From CAYOZN01 sp964408455 (lineage in GTDB: Bacteria; Planctomycetota; Phycisphaerae; UBA1845; UTPLA1): a stretch of 64,000 nt of DNA. Where the stretch lies: contig CAYOZN010000001.1 in the NCBI GenBank assembly GCA_964408455.1, forward strand, positions 310,001-374,000, written 5' to 3'. How positions within the stretch are numbered: the first letter of the stretch is position 1; each line of letters begins with the position of its first letter. The notes below the pieces were generated by a model. The model was not told the DNA's origin and searched no databases. It was given only the letters and a program-made list of their open reading frames with translations. Positions 26,939-35,789 of the stretch are shown here, piece by piece. The position numbers were made by a program, and so were the translations under genes.

Positions 26939-27184
26939 ATGATGTCGGTTGATCGTGAGACGCAGAAGGCCCCGTCCACCCAGGACGGCGGCAAGGCTGA
27001 ATTTGAGATGGCGGCCGACGAAGAGCGCATCGGCCTGCTGGCGGAATTCTGGGACTTCCTCAAGCACAACAAGAAGTGGTGGCTGCTGCCGCCACTGGTC
27101 GTGTTGCTGCTGCTGATGGTGCTGGGATTGCTTTCTGCCTACGGCGGCGGGGCCTCAGCGCCGTTTCTCTATCCGATGTTCTGA
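26939..27184 (+). CDS. DUF5989 small membrane protein
   Basis: About 81 residues if it starts at the tandem ATGs at 26939/26942; upstream in-frame starts exist back to 26903. The C-terminal block, LLAEFWDFLKHNKKWWLLPP then one membrane helix (VVLLLLMVLGLL) and APFLYPMF, matches DUF5989, whose members end in P(F/I)(I/L)Y.(L/M)F. It is the third gene of the carbamoyltransferase-SxtJ-DUF5989 trio. Role unknown; an adaptor tethering the enzyme to the membrane is conceivable. Confidence 0.82.
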   Translation: MMSVDRETQKAPSTQDGGKAEFEMAADEERIGLLAEFWDFLKHNKKWWLLPPLVVLLLLMVLGLLSAYGGGASAPFLYPMF

Positions 27185-27204
27185 CCAGCGCCGAGCCGAG
27201 TGTG

Positions 27205-27708
27205 CTAGCGGAATAGCCGCGCGGCGATTGCCTTGCTGCAAGCCCCGCACGTGCGCAGCTTGTTCTGGCGCATCGGCTGGTTGCAGTACAGGCAGCGCGT
27301 ACCCTGCGCAAATCCTGCGCCGCATTCTGGACAACGCGGCTCGAACACGCTGCGCAGATCATAGCCACACTTCGGACACATCCCGCACTTCTTGCATTCG
27401 CGAATGTGGGATTCCGTAGCTATCCGACCGACGTGCGAACCCAGCGCGTAGAATACGAATGCCACTAATGTGGCGGCAACCAACGCCACGACGGTGACGT
27501 ACTGCATAAACGTCCACCAATCGTCAAAGGGATTAAGCCCACCGGGCCGCTGCAAGTTCCGGCGCTTTGTATCTTGGTTATCAATATAGGCGAAGATGTA
27601 GCCGGCAACGTTCAGGGCGCACAAACACACGCACGTCAAGCCCGGTCTGCGTTTGTATCCGCCGACCGCTCCAATGGCGACCCAGGGTAAGACGAGTAGG
27701 AACGCCAT
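27205..27708 (-). CDS. Membrane protein with planctomycete-type zinc ribbons
   Basis: 167 residues with three hydrophobic helices (about 2-18, 25-42 and 68-90). A cytosolic or periplasmic tail carries two ribbons: CKKCGMCPKCGYDLR...CPECG and CLYCNQ...CGACS. The CPKCGYDLR motif is a lineage-typical domain of unknown function. The start is six bases after the stop of the PTS-IIA-like gene, so both are likely one operon. It converges with the DUF5989 gene. Confidence 0.7.
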   Translation of the reverse strand: MAFLLVLPWVAIGAVGGYKRRPGLTCVCLCALNVAGYIFAYIDNQDTKRRNLQRPGGLNPFDDWWTFMQYVTVVALVAATLVAFVFYALGSHVGRIATESHIRECKKCGMCPKCGYDLRSVFEPRCPECGAGFAQGTRCLYCNQPMRQNKLRTCGACSKAIAARLFR

Positions 27709-27714
27709 CAGGGT

Positions 27715-28401
27715 TCACTCCCCGCACAGCTTCTCTTCCGCCGCACGCATCGCCGCCACAAACGCGCCCGCACTCTCCGCCGCCCGCAGCTCGGCCTGCA
27801 AGCCCTTGTCGATCAGCAGCCGGCACAGTCGGCCAAGATACAGCAGGTGTTCCGTCTGGTCCGGGCAGCACACCAGGAAAAAGAGGTCCGTCAGCCCGCC
27901 ATCCCGCTCGCCGAACACGATCGGTTGTGCCGTTCGGATGGCAGCCAACACCGGCCCCTCGGCATAGACCGTCCCCGCCGGGTGCGGCACCGCCACGCCA
28001 TCCTGAAGCGCCGTCGATCCCCGCGCCTCGCGCTCTCCCAGGTCCTCCGCCAGCGCTGCGGCGTCGATGTACGGATCGACCGCCGCCGCTAATTCCGCCA
28101 GTTCCCGAAGAAGGCTGGCCCGCGTCTTCGCGCTGACATCCACCGCCACGCCGGCCTCGACCAGCCGCGGACCGATCAACAGATCGCCTGACGCCGCAGG
28201 GTGCCGGTCGCGGCTGCGGTGTTCCGGCAGGATGTGCAGGTTCTTCTCGATCCAGTTGTACACCTCGCCCGGCCTGAAGTGCCACTCCCCCTTCACCTCC
28301 AGCGCCGGCAGAATCCCCCGCTCGGCCATGCGCACCACCTCGCGCGCCGAGACATGCAGCGCGGCGGCGACGTCGTGCACGGTCATGAGATTCTGGGCCA
28401 T
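27715..28401 (-). CDS. HTH (excisionase-type) and PTS IIA domain fusion protein
   Basis: 228 residues. Residues about 5-52 are a MerR/excisionase-like helix-turn-helix (MTVHDVAAALHVSAREVVRM, then GILPALEVKGEWHFRPGEVYNWI). Residues about 80-225 are a fructose/mannitol-type PTS IIA domain with the phospho-accepting His140 in VAVPHPAG. No EI, HPr, EIIB or EIIC gene is in the window. This build suggests a regulator whose output changes with phosphorylation of His140 (PtsN-like), rather than a sugar transporter component. Confidence 0.88.
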   Translation of the reverse strand: MAQNLMTVHDVAAALHVSAREVVRMAERGILPALEVKGEWHFRPGEVYNWIEKNLHILPEHRSRDRHPAASGDLLIGPRLVEAGVAVDVSAKTRASLLRELAELAAAVDPYIDAAALAEDLGEREARGSTALQDGVAVPHPAGTVYAEGPVLAAIRTAQPIVFGERDGGLTDLFFLVCCPDQTEHLLYLGRLCRLLIDKGLQAELRAAESAGAFVAAMRAAEEKLCGE

Positions 28402-28521
28402 GGCGACACCCGTGCCGATATGCTCGGCAAAACGAACATTATGCCGGAACGACCGGAGCGCGTGAACGGTGTCCGAACTGGAGGTCCATCACCGGCGCAG
28501 TTGTTGTGATAAACCCTCGCT

Positions 28522-29193
28522 TCAGGGCGCCGTTCCGAGTGCGGAGACGCCGGCCGTGGTAATTGAACCGGTAAAATTCATGCTACCGGCGACCGACATG
28601 CCGCACTCCGGGCAGCGGCCCGACACGTTGCTGTTGAGATCATATCCGCAGCAGCTACAGGTCCCCGGAGGACGTCGGCGGCGACTGCACAGCAGGAAGT
28701 ATGCCGTTGGAATAAAGGCGCACACAATCAAGCACCAGAAAGGACACTGCACGCTGAGCCGATGGCTGGTCGCCCCGAAGCCTTGAACAGATCGGGAGCG
28801 AGAAAGTACCCGGGGCCAACCAAAGCCCAAACGCTTGAGCGGGCCGCGATCGAACTTTATCTCGCGAAAAGACCAGCCCGCCTGCCGGGGAACAATGGCG
28901 ATTTGATTGAACTGATCAACGTAGATAGCCTCGGCGTCGAAACTGGCCATCGTTGATTCGAATTGGTTCTGGGCGCTTTGACTGGCAAACTCATGAGTAA
29001 GCCGTTGAAAACTGAGTCCGCCGGAACCGACACCTACGAACCACTCAGGTCGGCCGGGCGATTCGTAACGCAGCTCCAAAACGGTCCCCAAGCCCCATGC
29101 GGTTAATACGAGGAGCAGTACGACAAGACAAAGCAATCGACAGATTTTCCATGTTCGCGAGCGTTCATTCTGGTCTTTGTTGGTCTGGTGCAT
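28522..29193 (-). CDS. Membrane protein with CCGYDLNSN/CPECG ribbon
   Basis: 223 residues from the ATG at 29193; the frame is open to 29247 but that would overlap the upstream gene. There is an N-terminal membrane helix (about 18-36), an extracytoplasmic domain with many aromatic residues (FVGVGSGGLSFQRL, GWSFREIKF), a second helix (about 150-170), then a basic stretch and the zinc ribbon CSCCGYDLNSNVSGRCPECG. This ribbon after the last helix is a very frequent planctomycete theme. It probably shares a transcript with the gene ending at 29205. Function unknown. Confidence 0.65.
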   Translation of the reverse strand: MHQTNKDQNERSRTWKICRLLCLVVLLLVLTAWGLGTVLELRYESPGRPEWFVGVGSGGLSFQRLTHEFASQSAQNQFESTMASFDAEAIYVDQFNQIAIVPRQAGWSFREIKFDRGPLKRLGFGWPRVLSRSRSVQGFGATSHRLSVQCPFWCLIVCAFIPTAYFLLCSRRRRPPGTCSCCGYDLNSNVSGRCPECGMSVAGSMNFTGSITTAGVSALGTAP

Positions 29194-29204
29194 AGTAGGA
29201 ACGC

Positions 29205-29798
29205 TTACATCTTGGGCGTCGATGCAATCCGCTCTCGCTCGCTCCACTTCGCCGGCCGGTCCTTCATGCCCTGCACGTTTTCCTCGATGACCACGGTCTT
29301 ATTCACCCGCGGCAGCACGAAGATGCCGTAAGGTCGCGCGCTTCCCTTCTCCCGCTTCGCGGCGACCGGATTACCGAATGCCATGGCGGTTTGATACGTG
29401 CTCTCGTCGAAGCGGAACCGCAGCAAATCCGACTCCTCCGTGATGGAGACAGCTTTAACTCCATTGCTGTTCCACTTCGTACCCTGAAAGATCGCCACCA
29501 CCATGCACGCGTCAAAATCGATCAGCGGCGCATCCAGCGGCTGGCTCATGTTACCCTTCTTTACGGGCTTGCCGGTGTGCGTCGCCCACAGTTCCAGCCA
29601 GTCACGTTCGCTGCGGACGACGGTGTATAGTGGCTTCTCGATGGCACTTTCGGGACCAGACCAGTGTACGAATGCCTTCAATTCGTTCGTGGCCGGCGGT
29701 GACGCGGCTCGCGAGTCGTGCCCATCGAGCGGCCACGCCGCGAACGCAGAAAAGACGCAAAACAGGCACGAAATCAAGGCCGTCTTCGATGCTGGCAT
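29205..29798 (-). CDS. Secreted protein of unknown function (possibly PrcB-like)
   Basis: 197 residues with a signal peptide at about 1-20 (CLFCVFSAFAAWPLDG). The mature part has WLELWATHTGKP, then IDFDACMVVAIFQGTKWNSN, then VKAVSITEESDLLRFRFDES and YGIFVLPRVNKTVVIEEN. The order W..lw....p....p.iDF....vva.f.G is loosely that of the PrcB C-terminal domain, but identity is low. It lies 11 bases upstream of the zinc-ribbon membrane gene. No active-site residues are apparent. Confidence 0.5.
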   Translation of the reverse strand: MPASKTALISCLFCVFSAFAAWPLDGHDSRAASPPATNELKAFVHWSGPESAIEKPLYTVVRSERDWLELWATHTGKPVKKGNMSQPLDAPLIDFDACMVVAIFQGTKWNSNGVKAVSITEESDLLRFRFDESTYQTAMAFGNPVAAKREKGSARPYGIFVLPRVNKTVVIEENVQGMKDRPAKWSERERIASTPKM

Positions 29799-29880
29799 GG
29801 TATCCGGCTCCTTTCTGGTTGGTTACTTCGCCCGGATTATAACAGCCCCGGTCCGCAACGCCTCACCGGGTTACCAACTG

Positions 29881-29920
29881 AAAAACGCCCCGGCGGGCGA
29901 CAGAAGGCCCACCGAGGCGT
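29881..29920 (-). terminator. Rho-independent terminator for the YXWGXW gene
   Basis: On the minus strand the stem, made from 29885-29898 pairing with 29907-29920 with two mismatches, is followed by TTTTT (29885-29881). It lies 46 bases after the stop at 29966. Confidence 0.6.
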
Positions 29921-29965
29921 ATCAATGGCCGAAAGGCCGGCCGGGGTGCTGCAGCGTCGAGCTTG

Positions 29966-32401
29966 TCAATCCCGGTCGCGGTCGCGCCGGTTGCGCCGCG
30001 ACCTGTCGTCGTCGCGGTCGCCGCGCGGACGCTCTCTTCGCTCGACGCGACTGCGATCGACGCGGCTGCGATCCGGATCTGCCCGTCGGACGCGCTGAAT
30101 CCGGCTGCGATCGATATTTCGATTTCGCGTCTCCGGATCCACGCGACGCATCTGCTGCATCCGGCTCCGATCGATTGCGCGCTCTCGCGCTTGCGGATCA
30201 ATGCGGCGCGCCCGTTCAATCCGGCTTCGATCCATCTCGCTGCGCCGCTGTTGAATCTGCCGCTGTTGCTCCGCCACGCGACGTCGAGCCTGGGAATCAT
30301 CTCGCTGCCTTGCCGATTGACGCTGCTGGTGCTGTCGCAACTGTTGCATCCGGTTCCGATCGATCGCCCGGTCCTGTGCCTGCGGATCAATGCGGCGCAT
30401 CCGTTCGATCCGGCTTCGATCCATCTCGTTGCGCCGCTGTTGAATCTGCCGCTGCTGCTCCGCCACGCGCCGCCGAGCCTGCGAATCATCTCGCTGCCTT
30501 GCCGATTGACGCTGCTGTTGCTGTCGCAACTGTTGCATCCGGTTCCGATCGATCGCCCGGTCCTGCGCCTGCGGATCGGTGCGGCGCACGCGTTCAATCC
30601 GGCTTCGATCCATCTCGTTGCGCCGCTGCTGAATCTGCCGCTGCTGCTCCGCCACGCGACGTCGAGCCTGAGAATCCTCGTTCTGTCGCGTTGAAGGGCG
30701 CTGTTGTTGCTGCATCTGACGCAGGCGCGAGGAGATCGGCGAGTCCACATCACGCGAACGGTTCAGGCGCGACCGAATGTCCTCCTCGCGGCCCTGCTGC
30801 TGCCGGCTGGTTCGGTCTTCCAACTGCTGGCGCTGAGTACGAACGCGCTGGATATCGCTGCGACGCTGTTCGGCGATGCGACGGCGCTCATCATTGTCGA
30901 GCCGGTTGAACTGCTGCCCCCGGTTGCGATCGGCCAGATCCGACAGCGTGCGTGCTACGGAGGATCGGGTCCGATTATCGCCGCGATCATCCCGATCGAC
31001 TCGGCGCATGCGATCATCCCGGCCCCCACGACGTCGGTCTCGATCATCCCCGTCCCGGCGGTCGCGTATTCCCTGCCAGCGCTGATCCCCGTCGCGGCCC
31101 CGATCGATGCGATCGCGGTCCCAGTCGCGGCGATCGTCATCGCCCCGAAATCGCGGCCGATCGCGATCACCGTCCCAGCGCCGACGATCGTCCCAGTCCC
31201 GACGACCACGATCATCCCAGTCGCGCCGGCGGCCATCGTCCCAGCGGCCGTCGCGATCCCATCGACCGCGACGATCATCATCCCGCAGGCGATCCAGGCC
31301 AAACCCGATCAGATCAGTCCACGAACGGACGGGCCGTGAGCGGAAGTGCCGGCGGCGATAATCGTAATCGCGCCGCAGTCGGCGGTCCCAGTCGCGGTCG
31401 CTGCGGTGCCGCCAGTGTTGATGTGCATAGATCGGATCGTAAAAGGCGCTTCTACGATGGGCCTCGAACCACGGCCGGTATCCGTGCCGATAGAAACGAT
31501 CATCGTAGTAGTCGCCGAAATAGTAATGGTTGTGGCGCGGCCGAAGGAACAAGTGGTCCGTAAGGATGCTCACGTCGATGACGGTCTGCGGTGTGTAGTA
31601 AAAGTCCGGCTGGCGATACACCCGCTCTTCGAAATACACGGGCGCGAACAGCACACCGCGTCGGTCAAGATCATAGTCCCAGTAGCCTTCCACAAAGACG
31701 TGGCCGCGCGGCGTCCAGACGTAATGAGATGGCACCCATATCCAGTCCGGCCGTGCGCGCATCCAGTACCCGGACCGCCACGCCCAGTCGCCGTCGCGCC
31801 AGACCCACGTGCCGGTGACCCAGAGATGTTCCTGCGAAGGGGCGAGTTCGTAATTCGGAACGCCGGTCTCCAGCGGCTCTGGGGGTTCCGGAAGGTACAT
31901 CGTCTCGGAGCGTTCGACGCTGTCCCAGAAGCCGGGCACCCAGTGAAAGCCGTCGCGCGTCTGCGTCCAGTATCCCGCGATCCACTCCCGGTCCGGCGGA
32001 ACATCGCGCCAGATTCCGCTGACCCAGACGAATTGGTTGCCGATGTCGTCCCATGCCCAGTAGCCGGGAATCCACCGCACGTTGAAGCCGTCGGGGCGGA
32101 GTTCCGGTGGAACTTCCTGGATGGGCTCCGGCGGGGCCATGGGTGCAGCCATGCCCGGCGCGGCATCGAGCAGGATCGGCTCGGCAAATGCCTCGTGCAC
32201 GGGTCCGCGCGTCAGAACGTCCGTGGCGGCATCGGTGCTGTACGTGGTGTATGTCGTTTCGATTTGTGTCTGTCCCACGGCACTGGCGGAAATCGCCAGA
32301 ACGCAGGCGAGCGCGCCTGCCGTGAGGCGCCAGGCACATCGTCGAGCCGGACTTTCGGCGCGGCGGCCAGCGCCGCAGGATGTGAATGTCGAGTTTCGCA
32401 T
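29966..32401 (-). CDS. Secreted YXWGXW-repeat protein with Arg/Gln/Asp-rich tandem repeat tail
   Basis: 811 residues. A signal peptide (about 20-45) ends near ASAVGQ. Residues about 105-255 hold at least six motifs of the GYW/GFW type (WIPGYWAWDD, WVSGIWRD, WIAGYWTQ, WVPGFWDS, WVTGTWVWRD, WRSGYWMRA), as in YXWGXW/BcpO-like proteins. A Tyr/His/Arg segment follows (about 280-360), then about 440 residues of Arg/Asp/Gln low complexity containing three or more near-identical 63-residue repeats. The tail is highly charged and probably disordered. The N-terminal repeats suggest a surface or cell-wall role. It ends in the terminator at 29881-29920. Confidence 0.75.
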   Translation of the reverse strand: MRNSTFTSCGAGRRAESPARRCAWRLTAGALACVLAISASAVGQTQIETTYTTYSTDAATDVLTRGPVHEAFAEPILLDAAPGMAAPMAPPEPIQEVPPELRPDGFNVRWIPGYWAWDDIGNQFVWVSGIWRDVPPDREWIAGYWTQTRDGFHWVPGFWDSVERSETMYLPEPPEPLETGVPNYELAPSQEHLWVTGTWVWRDGDWAWRSGYWMRARPDWIWVPSHYVWTPRGHVFVEGYWDYDLDRRGVLFAPVYFEERVYRQPDFYYTPQTVIDVSILTDHLFLRPRHNHYYFGDYYDDRFYRHGYRPWFEAHRRSAFYDPIYAHQHWRHRSDRDWDRRLRRDYDYRRRHFRSRPVRSWTDLIGFGLDRLRDDDRRGRWDRDGRWDDGRRRDWDDRGRRDWDDRRRWDGDRDRPRFRGDDDRRDWDRDRIDRGRDGDQRWQGIRDRRDGDDRDRRRGGRDDRMRRVDRDDRGDNRTRSSVARTLSDLADRNRGQQFNRLDNDERRRIAEQRRSDIQRVRTQRQQLEDRTSRQQQGREEDIRSRLNRSRDVDSPISSRLRQMQQQQRPSTRQNEDSQARRRVAEQQRQIQQRRNEMDRSRIERVRRTDPQAQDRAIDRNRMQQLRQQQQRQSARQRDDSQARRRVAEQQRQIQQRRNEMDRSRIERMRRIDPQAQDRAIDRNRMQQLRQHQQRQSARQRDDSQARRRVAEQQRQIQQRRSEMDRSRIERARRIDPQARERAIDRSRMQQMRRVDPETRNRNIDRSRIQRVRRADPDRSRVDRSRVERRERPRGDRDDDRSRRNRRDRDRD
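30150..30690 (-). repeat. 189-bp tandem repeat inside the YXWGXW gene
   Basis: The segment CCGGCTTCGATCCATCTCG recurs at 30221, 30410 and 30599, an exact spacing of 189 bp (63 codons), so the reading frame is kept. Flanking partial copies extend the array on both sides. Each unit encodes QARRRVAEQQRQIQQRRNEM followed by DRSRIER, DPQAQDRAIDRNRMQQ and a Gln/Arg run. Confidence 0.85.
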
Positions 32402-32566
32402 GGTTCTTGCTCCCGGGCGTGTCTCCCGCGTGGGCTACGGGATTGGGCCTTCCATTTTCGCGGCAATGGAATCTAGCCCGGGAGCTTCAAACCTCGCGTT
32501 AAATGGACATTGCACTTTTGTATCGTGGACAACAGCGCCGTCCTGCTGAGGCGCATCGGCAGCGAT

Positions 32567-33943
32567 TCAGCAACCGCCCGTCAGCACGCAGTCCACGAAA
32601 CTGTCCACATCGTCCATGTCAATCACGCCATCCGGTTCCGTTTCCAGATCGCCGGCACAGCGGTCGCGATCGGAGCCGTCTCCGCTGATGAGCAGGGAGG
32701 TAAATGGCGCAACGTCGGCGCCATCGACCACGCCGTCGTCGTTCATGTCGGCCTTCACGCAATTAGCGGGATCGCTCTGATTCATGAATACGTCGACGGC
32801 GTTCGAGGCCGTCCAGTTGGCGCCGAAGATATCCATGTCGCCGTCGCGGTCGACGTCTGCCAGCCGAATGGCGTGCGAGCCCGTCGTGCCGGCGACCAGC
32901 TTCATCCACTGTGTGCCGGCATCGTTGGCGTTCAGGTAGACGCGCACCTGGTCTGGATTGGCGCCCTGGTGCATCTCGGCTGTCACCACGTCGAGACTGC
33001 CGTTCATGTCCATGTCGGCAAGGGCCAGGCTGTGCGTGACGGCCTCGACGTTGTTTTCAATGATGTGCTCGGTCCACGTGTCCGTCGGGTCCGCCGGCGC
33101 CGCGAACCAGGATGTGCGATAGAACTGGCCGGCATTCTCCGCGGGGGTGGCGGCGATGTCCGGCAGACCGTCGCCATTGATATCGCCAACGCTGACGTTT
33201 GAGCGCGGCCAGTTGTAGCTGGATGCGTACTGGTGCTCGGCCCAGTTGCCATTGATGACGTCGCCGGGGTTCTGATACCAGTAGCGCTGCGTGACGATAT
33301 CCGCGAGGCCGTCGCCGTTGATATCTGCAACCTCAAGCCCCTCGCCACCGGGCTGCGACGCGAGATTCAGCGTGCGATGCTGCCAGCCGCCGGTGCTCGT
33401 CTGGCGCCAGATTTCGACTTCGCCGCCTGCGCCCGAGCCGGCCGACTGATCGCGCGTGACGATGTCCAGCCGCGAGTCGAGATCGAGATCGGCCAACTCG
33501 ATGTCGTGGGCCCTCGGCGATCCGATCACGTGCATCGCCCACGATCCGCCCTCGCCGTCCAGATTCTCGAACCAGACGATGCGGGCATTCTGGTACCAGT
33601 CTGAAATCACCAGTTCCTCATCCCCGTCGCCATCGACGTCGCCGGCTTCTGCATCGGTGCTCCAGCCGCCGCCCGATGTTGCGATCACGCGCGGCGTCCA
33701 GTCTGGGAAATCGTAGACGACGATTTCGCCGCCCGTGCCGGCGACCAGCAGATCGGGATTTCCGTCTGCATCAAAATCGCCGACGGCCTTGACGTGCATG
33801 TCCGACGGCCCGCTGCCGTCAATGATGACGCGCTGGAAGTCGATCGGCGTGACCTGACCTTCGGCAGCCGCGGCGATCGCGCCGGTCAGGACCAGGGCGG
33901 GAAGGGTTCGCAACTTCGCGTTGAATGAGGCAATGAAATACAT
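32567..33943 (-). CDS. Secreted FG-GAP/VCBS repeat protein with C-terminal dockerin-like module
   Basis: 458 residues from the ATG at 33943, which has GGAG eight bases upstream; a 103-residue in-frame extension to 34252 lacks protein character. A signal peptide ends near IAAAAEGQ. Seven or more beta-propeller blades carry calcium-binding loops such as DFDADGNPDLL, DVDGDGDEELV, DINGDGLADIV, DINGDGLPDIA and DVDRDGDMDIF. The end has two dockerin-like loops, DMNDDGVVDGADVAPFTSLL and DGVIDMDDVDSFVDCV. Such modules probably anchor or sort secreted proteins in these bacteria. Function otherwise unknown. Confidence 0.85.
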   Translation of the reverse strand: MYFIASFNAKLRTLPALVLTGAIAAAAEGQVTPIDFQRVIIDGSGPSDMHVKAVGDFDADGNPDLLVAGTGGEIVVYDFPDWTPRVIATSGGGWSTDAEAGDVDGDGDEELVISDWYQNARIVWFENLDGEGGSWAMHVIGSPRAHDIELADLDLDSRLDIVTRDQSAGSGAGGEVEIWRQTSTGGWQHRTLNLASQPGGEGLEVADINGDGLADIVTQRYWYQNPGDVINGNWAEHQYASSYNWPRSNVSVGDINGDGLPDIAATPAENAGQFYRTSWFAAPADPTDTWTEHIIENNVEAVTHSLALADMDMNGSLDVVTAEMHQGANPDQVRVYLNANDAGTQWMKLVAGTTGSHAIRLADVDRDGDMDIFGANWTASNAVDVFMNQSDPANCVKADMNDDGVVDGADVAPFTSLLISGDGSDRDRCAGDLETEPDGVIDMDDVDSFVDCVLTGGC

Positions 33944-34391
33944 CAGTTCGGCTCCAACACTGCGGGGTGTTGCAGTAAGAGGGCGGATGCGGCGACAGTT
34001 TTTTTCCCGCGCGCGGTTCGAGCGCGGTGTCATGCAGGTTGTGGATTCGCCGTGGATGCTGCGGCTGATTTTCCTGTGTTCAGAAAACCGCGGCACCGGC
34101 GAAGAACGGGACATGATCCTGCGTGACTGCTTCACGCTGAAACCGTACTCACCGTGTGGGCGGGACACGCGCCTGGCGTGTGGTGCGGAGATGATATCTG
34201 CATGCGCCTCGCGATTCCACGGACGCGGTGGGTCTACGACATGATAAGGCACTTAGGCGCATTCCGCAGAGCCGCGAATTTCAGGGAAATTCGCGCGATT
34301 ACTGGCTCGGCGCGCGAACTGTCCCGTGAGGAAATAAGAAACCTTCCCATCCCAAACTCGGGTTTGACCGTAGATCGGTACGCCACGAGCG
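33944..34391. other. Intergenic region upstream of the FG-GAP gene, no gene seen
   Basis: 448 bases between the start of the FG-GAP gene and the end of rnd, both minus strand. Frames are open on both strands because of base composition, but none gives a recognisable protein. A run of seven T on the plus strand (33999-34005) lies next to a G+C-rich inverted word. Otherwise I see nothing. Confidence 0.45.
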
Positions 34392-35567
34392 TCATTCAAA
34401 CGACAGGCCCAGCTTGGAATCGCGTCGAACCACTCTCAATCGCCGGGTGCCATCCAGCACCTCGTCGAGGAGGTTGCCGATCAGATCGCGACGCCAGCCA
34501 TTCTCGAAGGCGTGCGGCCGCGGCGATTCCTGCGGGCGCGTCCGGCGCCGGACGAGATTGCGCAGGTGCTGCCGCTTGCCGACCAGGGAATATGACAGAT
34601 CGTTGGCATCGCAAAAGTCGCGAAGTACGGCCGTCAACAGGGCGATGATGATCTCTTCCTGCTCGGAGTCCTCCTCGGACTCGAGTACGGGCCACGTCTC
34701 GCGGGGGCTTTTCTTTGCCTGATCGATGATGAGCACCATCTGCTTCTGTGCCGCCACCGCCAGGTTCAGGCCGCGAAGCGTCTGCACCCGCTTCAGATCG
34801 GTCCAGCCGTGGCGGGCCAGTTCCACGATGATGTGGTCCTTCAGGATCGTGCGCGCCGGACGGTTGTAGCGCTGCGCGAGTTCATCGCGAAAATCGATGA
34901 GCGCGTGGGCCACGGCCAGGTCCCGACCCTCCAGGGCCCCGGCGCCCTTGAGCCGCTTGAGCTTCTGAAGCTCGATGCCCGGCGCGACCGAGGCATGACA
35001 CAGGGCGTCGCACTCTTCGCGCAGCCACGACTCGCGGCCGAGTTTGCGCAGTCGCGCGATCAGCTTGTCGTACATGCCCTTGAGGTGCTGAACATCCTCG
35101 ACGGCGTAGCGGAGCTGCTCGGCCGACAGCGGGCGGCGGCGCCAGTCGGTCAGCGTCTGCGACTTGTGGATGGGCTGGTTGAGCACCACGCGGGCCAGGC
35201 GGCTGAGGCTCATCGGATAGCCGATGCCCACCAGCCCCGCGGCAATCTGAAGGTCGACCACGCCGGCGGCGGGCTGGCCGGTCTCGCGGGGACACTGGGC
35301 GAGGTCCTCGCCGCCCGAGTGCACCAGCTTGAGCACCTGTGCATCCGCCACCAGGTTCCAGAAGGGCAGCACCGAAAAGCCGCAGAGGGGATCGATCAGG
35401 CCGCAGTAGTCGCCGGTCGCCGCCTGGATAAGGCACACCTCCGGGCGGTACTGATCCTCGCCGACGAACTCGGTGTCGAAGGCAAACCAGCCATTCGACC
35501 GCAGTCGAGCGCAGAGCACTTCCAGTTGTTGTGGATCGGTGATGATGTCCGGTTCGATGACGGGCAT
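34392..35567 (-). CDS. rnd: Ribonuclease D
   Basis: 391 residues from the ATG at 35567, which has GGAG four bases before it; the open frame reaching 36557 is antisense to the AMP nucleosidase gene and is not used. The DEDD exonuclease has Asp31/Glu33 in FDTEFVGEDQ, an Asp in LVHSGGEDLAQC, and Tyr/Asp in LRYAVEDVQHL. An HRDC-like domain follows (DLAVAHALIDFRDELAQRYN). RNase D trims the 3' ends of tRNA precursors and other stable RNAs in the cytosol. It faces the AMP nucleosidase gene from a 222-base divergent gap. Confidence 0.93.
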   Translation of the reverse strand: MPVIEPDIITDPQQLEVLCARLRSNGWFAFDTEFVGEDQYRPEVCLIQAATGDYCGLIDPLCGFSVLPFWNLVADAQVLKLVHSGGEDLAQCPRETGQPAAGVVDLQIAAGLVGIGYPMSLSRLARVVLNQPIHKSQTLTDWRRRPLSAEQLRYAVEDVQHLKGMYDKLIARLRKLGRESWLREECDALCHASVAPGIELQKLKRLKGAGALEGRDLAVAHALIDFRDELAQRYNRPARTILKDHIIVELARHGWTDLKRVQTLRGLNLAVAAQKQMVLIIDQAKKSPRETWPVLESEEDSEQEEIIIALLTAVLRDFCDANDLSYSLVGKRQHLRNLVRRRTRPQESPRPHAFENGWRRDLIGNLLDEVLDGTRRLRVVRRDSKLGLSFE

Positions 35568-35789
35568 AAGGCTCCGGAGAGGGCACCTGGCGGCGCTCGG
35601 CGGTTGGCGGCCATGCGGCAGTATAGCGGCGGCGGCCAGCGGGCAAAGCGCGGCCTGTCCCGGCCGGGGCACGGCTGACGGAGATTCCCCGGGCGGCGAC
35701 ATTTCTTCGCCTGCCATTACAATCGTCTTCGCAACACGCGGCGCGAACCGGGATTCGGCCCGGCATGCCGCCGTGCGGGGAGGATCGAC

